The translations under genes and the position numbers were made by a program. Source: Cellvibrionales bacterium (GTDB taxonomy: Bacteria > Pseudomonadota > Gammaproteobacteria > Pseudomonadales > UBA7434). Taken from it: 34,021 nucleotides of DNA. The stretch is from NCBI GenBank assembly GCA_002726445.1, contig PBSZ01000015.1, positions 1-34,021 of the forward strand, in the 5' to 3' direction. Shown piece by piece: positions 28,757-34,021 of the stretch (position 1 is its first letter; the number at the start of each line of letters is the position of its first letter). The notes beneath the pieces were generated by a model. It searched no databases. It was not told where the DNA came from and was given only the letters and a program-made list of their open reading frames with translations.

Positions 28757-28882
28757 ACTTTGCCCGTTATCTTATTGATCTAAATTTAAAAAAATGCCCT
28801 TCATCACATTTTACACTTTCAATATCGGTCGATAGCTCACTTCAATGTGAAATCCTGAAAATAGCCTATAATTTCAGTATTG

Positions 28883-28902
28883 GGTAAGTCCTGATACTTA
28901 CC
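28883..28902. repeat. short inverted repeat in the leader of the TonB receptor gene
   Basis: GGTAAGT-CCTGAT-ACTTACC, 7-bp perfect inverted repeat with 6-nt loop, ~110 nt upstream of the start at 29013. Confidence 0.5.
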
Positions 28903-29012
28903 GCTGTTACTGGCTAAATCCTGCAAGCCGTTGTTGACAATGAGAGTTTTTAATCATTTTGGCTTATCGACACAGGCAATTAGCTTAACTTGACGCTAAC
29001 GAGATACTAGTC

Positions 29013-31049
29013 ATGCACATTCCAACCTATTTCGCTATTTTGTTTTTATTTATTTGTTCGACAGCGACGGCTCAAATTGAAGATGATCTCATCGGTCTTT
29101 ACGAAGAGGACGAGCTCATTACCATTGCTACCGGTACGGCAAAAGAAGTTCGATTTGCGCCGTCTGTTGCGACCGTGATTACTGCTGATGATATAAAGAA
29201 TACAGGTGCACGCTTCCTAGATGACGTCTTGGAGATGGTGCCTGGCATGCATGTAGGTAGAGGCTCAAATCGCCAAAATGCTATTTATTCTTTAAGAGGT
29301 ATCCATACGGATGAAAACCCACAGGTTTTATTGTTAATTGATGGTATCGACACGGCGCAACTTTTCAATAGCAGTCGGTCATACAACTATCGTTTACCAG
29401 TAGCTAATATTAGCCGGATTGAAATTATCCGAGGTCCGGGCTCTGCGGTTTATGGTGCGGATGCTTTCTCTGGCGTGATCAATGTTATTACTAAAGTGCC
29501 CAGTGATACGGGTGAAAAATTGCTTGGTGGACGAAGTGGTTCTTTTGATTCAGATGATTTGTGGTTTATCGGCGGCACGCAATTGGCTGGCCTTAACGTT
29601 GATCTGGCTGTGGAGTATTCGCGCAGTGAGGGTGATGATGGTCGCATTGTGCCAGTTGACGCGGCATTTCCCAGTCAGCCGACCTTTGCGCCGAGCGCAC
29701 TGTCGACTCACTATGAATTATTCAACAGTCGACTATCGATTGCAAATGACGATTGGAAGCTGTCATTGAGTTCATATAATTTAGTCAGTGCTGGTTTAGG
29801 TTCTGGTGGGGCAGAGGTCCTTGACCCTATCGGTCGCGATAAAGCTAATGCTTTTAAAATCCACTATAGTCAGCAATTCAATGAATCGGTTGATAACTGG
29901 CGTTTTAAATTAGATATAAGTGGCGGTATCAACGATCAAAACCCGCGTTTTGTTTTATGGCCTAGCAACACAACTTTACCCTTTTTGCCTGGTGCTTTTC
30001 CAGAGGGGGTAATTGGTCAACCTAGCACTGAAGATACTGTCTACACCGTTGAGCTTGCGTCAATATTTGATGGCTTGGAATCACATTCAATGCGAATTTC
30101 AGTGGGTTATGAATATCAGAATATTAAGTCGGCTGAAGTAAAAAACTTTGATTTTTCTGGAGGTATTACCGCTGGGACGTTAACGGATGTAACGGGAACA
30201 GATTTGATCTTTCTTGAAAATCAAACGCGAGAAGTTCATTTTGTCTCATTACAGGATGAATGGCAGCTGGCTAATGACTGGGCGCTTACCTTCGGGCTTC
30301 GATTTGATGATTACAATGACTTTGGCAGTACGGTAAACCCACGTCTGGCTTTAGTATGGGCTGCCGATTATAACCTAACTATGAAAGCCTTGTATGGCCG
30401 TGCATTTAGAGCACCAAGTTTTGCGGAGTTATTTGCAAAAAATAATCCAGCAATTTTGGGTAATGCGACGCTTGACCCTGAAGTTATTGATACTTTTGAA
30501 ATCTCGATAGAATATGACGTGACTGCCGATTTAAATACTAGTTTGAATATTTTCTACTATGAGGTTGAAGATTTGATTGACTACCCTAGTTTTGGTCAAC
30601 CAGCAGCAAATCTTTTTGCACAGTATGGGCATGGCCTTGAGTGGGAATTAAATTGGGCTATAAACAGTAAGTGGTCAACAAAAACTAATATGGCATGGCA
30701 GCATTCAGCACAGGCCGGTGTTCGAGTGGCCGATGCTCCTAATCACCAAGTTTATACGATGCTAACTTGGCAGCCAGATTCAGACTGGACTTTTAACGCT
30801 GTTGCAACTCGTGCCTTTGGCCGTGCCAGGGCGGAGGGCGACTCTCGAGATAAAATCGATGATTATTCGACGGTTGATTTTGTTGCCTATAACGATAACT
30901 TAATTCCAAATCTACAAACCAGTATAGTTATTAAGAACGCTCTTGACCGAGAAAACTTTGAACCCAGCGCTTCTGTCAGCTCTCTTCCAGGCGACTATCC
31001 TTTAGAAGGCCGATCAGTTAGAATCGAACTCACATACTCACTCAACTGA
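29013..31049 (+). CDS. TonB-dependent outer-membrane receptor
   Basis: Signal peptide; TonB-box-like ELITIATG; plug PSVATVITADDIKNTGARFLDDVLEMVPGMHVG, IEIIRGPGSAVYGADAFSGVINVITK; barrel motif ALYGRAFRAPSFAELF. Confidence 0.95.
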   Translation: MHIPTYFAILFLFICSTATAQIEDDLIGLYEEDELITIATGTAKEVRFAPSVATVITADDIKNTGARFLDDVLEMVPGMHVGRGSNRQNAIYSLRGIHTDENPQVLLLIDGIDTAQLFNSSRSYNYRLPVANISRIEIIRGPGSAVYGADAFSGVINVITKVPSDTGEKLLGGRSGSFDSDDLWFIGGTQLAGLNVDLAVEYSRSEGDDGRIVPVDAAFPSQPTFAPSALSTHYELFNSRLSIANDDWKLSLSSYNLVSAGLGSGGAEVLDPIGRDKANAFKIHYSQQFNESVDNWRFKLDISGGINDQNPRFVLWPSNTTLPFLPGAFPEGVIGQPSTEDTVYTVELASIFDGLESHSMRISVGYEYQNIKSAEVKNFDFSGGITAGTLTDVTGTDLIFLENQTREVHFVSLQDEWQLANDWALTFGLRFDDYNDFGSTVNPRLALVWAADYNLTMKALYGRAFRAPSFAELFAKNNPAILGNATLDPEVIDTFEISIEYDVTADLNTSLNIFYYEVEDLIDYPSFGQPAANLFAQYGHGLEWELNWAINSKWSTKTNMAWQHSAQAGVRVADAPNHQVYTMLTWQPDSDWTFNAVATRAFGRARAEGDSRDKIDDYSTVDFVAYNDNLIPNLQTSIVIKNALDRENFEPSASVSSLPGDYPLEGRSVRIELTYSLN

Positions 31050-31059
31050 TGTTTATTTT

Positions 31060-31881
31060 ATGGTTAACCGTTCGGTTAAAAGCAGGAAAGAACCCTTTGT
31101 AAAAAAAGCCTCGACCAATATCTGGCAAGAACAGCCGGTTGAGCATAACCCTTATCTTGTTGAGAAAACGCATCTTCGTGGTTACGATTTTGATGAGCTA
31201 ACTCAGCATTGTGATTTCACAGAGATGTTCTATTTACTTTTTTTGGGTGAACTACCCAATCGAAATCAGAAGCAATTACTGCAATTACTGTTAGTTACTT
31301 TTATTAGTCCAAGCCCAAGACATCCAGCTTCTAGGTCGGCTATGAGTTTAGGCGGAGGTAAAACCTTTCCACAGCATATCCTACCGGCATCGCTCGGTAT
31401 CGCAGGTGGCGAATATTTAGGTGGTCGTCAAGTGCAGCTTTGTATGCAGTTAATTCAGGACAATCATCAGATAATACCTGCACTATGGTTAGAGGAACAG
31501 GAAGCTAGATTGGCCGAAGCGGATAAAGCTTTATTAGCTGAAGGCCGGATTATTTACGGTTTTGGCCAGCAGTATGGTGAGATCGACCCATATGCCTCGT
31601 TATTGGCTGATAAGTTTTTAGGTAAATCTTTTTCAGGGCCACATTTAACGTGGTGCGCCGGTCTTGTTGAAGAATTAAAGCCATATTGTATAGGCTGGTT
31701 GCAAACTGGTATTGTTGCGGCAGTGCTTTGCGATTTAGGTTTTCCTCCTCATGCGGGTGCGGGGCTATTTCAACTCATACAAGCCCCTGGCTTACTTGCC
31801 CATGGATTAGAAGCTTACCCTAAGTCCCGCACAGAATTTCCATTTGTTAGGGATGAGGATTACGACATTGTCGACACTTAA
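31060..31881 (+). CDS. citryl-CoA lyase/citrate synthase-like protein, copy 1
   Basis: IWQEQPVEHNPYLVEKTHLRGYDFDELTQHCDFTEMFYLLFLGELP resembles the N-terminal part of the citrate synthase/citryl-CoA lyase family; 10-nt gap after the TonB receptor. Confidence 0.75.
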   Translation: MVNRSVKSRKEPFVKKASTNIWQEQPVEHNPYLVEKTHLRGYDFDELTQHCDFTEMFYLLFLGELPNRNQKQLLQLLLVTFISPSPRHPASRSAMSLGGGKTFPQHILPASLGIAGGEYLGGRQVQLCMQLIQDNHQIIPALWLEEQEARLAEADKALLAEGRIIYGFGQQYGEIDPYASLLADKFLGKSFSGPHLTWCAGLVEELKPYCIGWLQTGIVAAVLCDLGFPPHAGAGLFQLIQAPGLLAHGLEAYPKSRTEFPFVRDEDYDIVDT

Positions 31882-32701
31882 AATAGAAGATTACGATCGC
31901 TTACGGAGTAAATTACCTAACCGTACAGGCGGTTGGGTACCCGGCACTGCGGTCTATTGCCGCGGTTATGACATGATGGACGATTTGGTGGGTAGGGTCG
32001 ATTTTTTTCAAAGCTTAGTGCTTAATATTACTGGTCAATTGCCCGAAGAACGGTTTGCAAAATGGCTGCATGCCGCCCATATCTGCGTCAGTTGGCCTGA
32101 TCCGCGCATTTGGTGCAATCAAATTGGTGCTTATGCTGCGATGGCGAGAGCCACGGTAAATGCAGCTAGCAGTTTTGGCAATCTTGCGGCTGATTCCGTG
32201 ATGTACGGTCAAGGCACTTTACCTATAGGAACTCGCTTGATACAGCGCTTGCATACACAGCATTTAAACGAAAAAAAATCGGTTGAAGAGATTGTTGATC
32301 AGGAGATTGAACGTAAGGGCGGTAAGGTTAATATTATGGGCTTTGCTAGGCCATTAGCATCAGGTGACGAGAGGGTGGTTGCGATGCGAAGGACTGCCAA
32401 AAATCTTGCCTACCAAGATGGCGCGCATATGCAATTAGCATTAGCTATAGAGGAGCTATTGTATAATCGGTACTCGGAGACGATGAATTTTACCGGCTAT
32501 TTGTGTGCATTTATGTCAGATTTAGGCTACTCAGCAGAGCAAGTGCATAGGATTTTTGCATTGATAGTCGTCAATGGCGTTACCGCCAGCTTTAGCGAAG
32601 AGGCCGAAAAACCAGTAGATAGTTTTTTACCGTTAAGGTGTGAAGACATTGAATATACTGGACCGGCTAAACGAGCCTTACCCGATATGACAGATGAATA
32701 A
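31853..32701 (+). CDS. citryl-CoA lyase/citrate synthase-like protein, copy 2
   Basis: AVYCRGYDMMDDLVGRVDFFQSLVLNITGQLP... and SPSPRH.../WPDPRI... segments align with copy 1; overlaps copy 1 in a different frame. ATG 31853 is the first ATG; the ORF-track start 31844 is TTG. Confidence 0.7.
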   Translation: MRITTLSTLKIEDYDRLRSKLPNRTGGWVPGTAVYCRGYDMMDDLVGRVDFFQSLVLNITGQLPEERFAKWLHAAHICVSWPDPRIWCNQIGAYAAMARATVNAASSFGNLAADSVMYGQGTLPIGTRLIQRLHTQHLNEKKSVEEIVDQEIERKGGKVNIMGFARPLASGDERVVAMRRTAKNLAYQDGAHMQLALAIEELLYNRYSETMNFTGYLCAFMSDLGYSAEQVHRIFALIVVNGVTASFSEEAEKPVDSFLPLRCEDIEYTGPAKRALPDMTDE

Positions 32702-32703
32702 AG

Positions 32704-34021
32704 TTAAGAGCCGGTTTTTTTAATAGCGGGTATTTTAGCGAGTTCTTCTATGGGCGCAGGCTTGGCAACTTCGTAGCCTTGAAACGCATCAACCTCTAGC
32801 ACGGTCAACACTTCTAATATGGCGCGGTTTTCAACGTATTCGCCAATCGTTTTAAGCCCCATTACGTGGCCTACCTCATTAATTGATTTAACCATCGCCA
32901 TATCAACCGGATTATTAAGGATGTCTTTAATAAATAAGCCATCGATTTTTAAAATATCAACCGGTAGTTTTTTCAAGTAAGCAAAGGACGACATACCGCT
33001 GCCAAAATCATCTAATGCGAACTGACAGCCAAGGTCTCTAACCGCGCCAATGAATTCAAGCGCATTAAGGAAATTTGAAATGGCTGCTGTTTCAGTGATC
33101 TCAAAACAGATTTTTTCAGGTGGCACTGATGAGTTTCTAAAGGACTCTGAAATAAATTCTGAAAAGCTGTCATCGCAGATAGACAAGCCTGAAAGATTAA
33201 TCGATATGTATTCGATATTATCCAGCGTCGATGGATGATTGCCTAACCATGCGAAGGCTTGGCTGATGACCCAGCGGTCGACGGTAGGGCTGAAGTTGTA
33301 GCGTTCTGCGGCTTCTAAATAGGGGGCGGGGCTAATAAGATTATCGTCTTTGTCGCGAATTCTTAGTAGGATTTCATAGCTGTCTTGTCCTTCGGCAGTT
33401 CGATTACTGATGCGTTGCTGAAACAGGCAGGTACGACCTTCTTGTATTGCTTCCATTAGCTCGGTCGCGAGCAAAGCTTCCGTGCGTTTAGCATAAATTG
33501 TTTCATCTTTACCGCTGTAGCTGGCTACGCGGTTTTTGCCACGCTCTTTCGCTTTGTTGCAAGCGGCGCTCGATGCTGAAATAAGCTCAGTCAGATCAGT
33601 AGTTTCATCATTAATAGAGACGATGCCAATGCCAACATTGATATCAAATATCTTGTCTTCATAAGTAAACTTTTGATTTGAAAATTCACAGGCAATGACT
33701 TCGCAGATACGTTGTGCAGCATCAATAGGGCAATGTCTAAGAAGAATGCCAAATTCATCACCGCCAACCCGTGCTATTGCATCGCTAGGTGAGCGAACTT
33801 TTTGTCGGAGCGTGCGAGCAATTTGCTGAAGTAATTGATCACCTGCATGATGGCCGCAGGTTTCATTAATGATATTAAATTGTGATATTGATAAATGACA
33901 CAGGGCGTGATGAAGTTCGTTGTTTGCTACTTCATGAATCGCTAGTTTAACTTCTTGATCAAAGGTGCTGCGATTATTTAGGCCCGTCAAAGGGTCATGA
34001 CTGGCATGAAATGACAGTTGT
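32704..34021 (-). CDS. GGDEF-EAL cyclic-di-GMP protein (5' end outside window)
   Basis: RVGGDEFGILL (intact GGDEF), EAL-domain landmarks YEILLRIRD, NLSGLSICD, FEITETAAI, ALDDFGSGMSSFAYLKKLPVDILKIDG. Upstream of the ORF-track TTG start the frame continues as QLSFHASHDPLTGLNNR to the window edge, so the gene is truncated. Confidence 0.93.
   Translation of the reverse strand, partial: QLSFHASHDPLTGLNNRSTFDQEVKLAIHEVANNELHHALCHLSISQFNIINETCGHHAGDQLLQQIARTLRQKVRSPSDAIARVGGDEFGILLRHCPIDAAQRICEVIACEFSNQKFTYEDKIFDINVGIGIVSINDETTDLTELISASSAACNKAKERGKNRVASYSGKDETIYAKRTEALLATELMEAIQEGRTCLFQQRISNRTAEGQDSYEILLRIRDKDDNLISPAPYLEAAERYNFSPTVDRWVISQAFAWLGNHPSTLDNIEYISINLSGLSICDDSFSEFISESFRNSSVPPEKICFEITETAAISNFLNALEFIGAVRDLGCQFALDDFGSGMSSFAYLKKLPVDILKIDGLFIKDILNNPVDMAMVKSINEVGHVMGLKTIGEYVENRAILEVLTVLEVDAFQGYEVAKPAPIEELAKIPAIKKTGS

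Noticed and set aside
31060-32701. A single citrate-synthase gene split by a frameshift
   Set aside because: Each ORF carries its own N-terminal RGYD...G-LP signature and is about full citryl-CoA-lyase length, so they look like two paralogues, not halves of one protein.
1-34021. CRISPR arrays, transposons, integrases, prophage genes, tRNA or rRNA
   Set aside because: No regularly spaced repeats, transposase/integrase motifs or recognisable tRNA/rRNA sequences were seen by eye.

Overview
This 34 kb window looks like a gammaproteobacterial chromosome segment, judged from gene content and synteny. It contains no tRNA, rRNA, CRISPR array or mobile element that I could recognise. Order: type-B ribosomal protein L31; short malic enzyme; convergent PBP1A (mrcA); divergent pilMNOPQ; aroK-aroB; a DamX-like AAA/SPOR protein; a very long divergent GltB-type glutamate synthase (1828 aa) coupled to a CysJ-type diflavin reductase where gltD would be expected; hemE; cysE(-); a TrmB-like methyltransferase(-); a hexapeptide acyltransferase; a substrate-binding protein/histidine kinase pair(-); a ThDP-dependent acetolactate-synthase-like enzyme; a TonB-dependent receptor followed by two overlapping tandem citryl-CoA-lyase/citrate-synthase-like genes; and a GGDEF-EAL protein(-) that runs off the right edge. 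The strongest candidate for an undescribed system is the GltB-like plus diflavin reductase pair. GltB keeps the Ntn amidotransferase, FMN-barrel and alpha-subunit landmarks, but has a ~100-aa insertion before the FMN domain, a ~185-aa C-terminal extension and a CX5CX3C Fe-S motif instead of CX5CX4C. The second candidate is the tandem citryl-CoA-lyase-like pair, which appears to have lost canonical catalytic residues. All family calls come from reading motifs; no database search was run.
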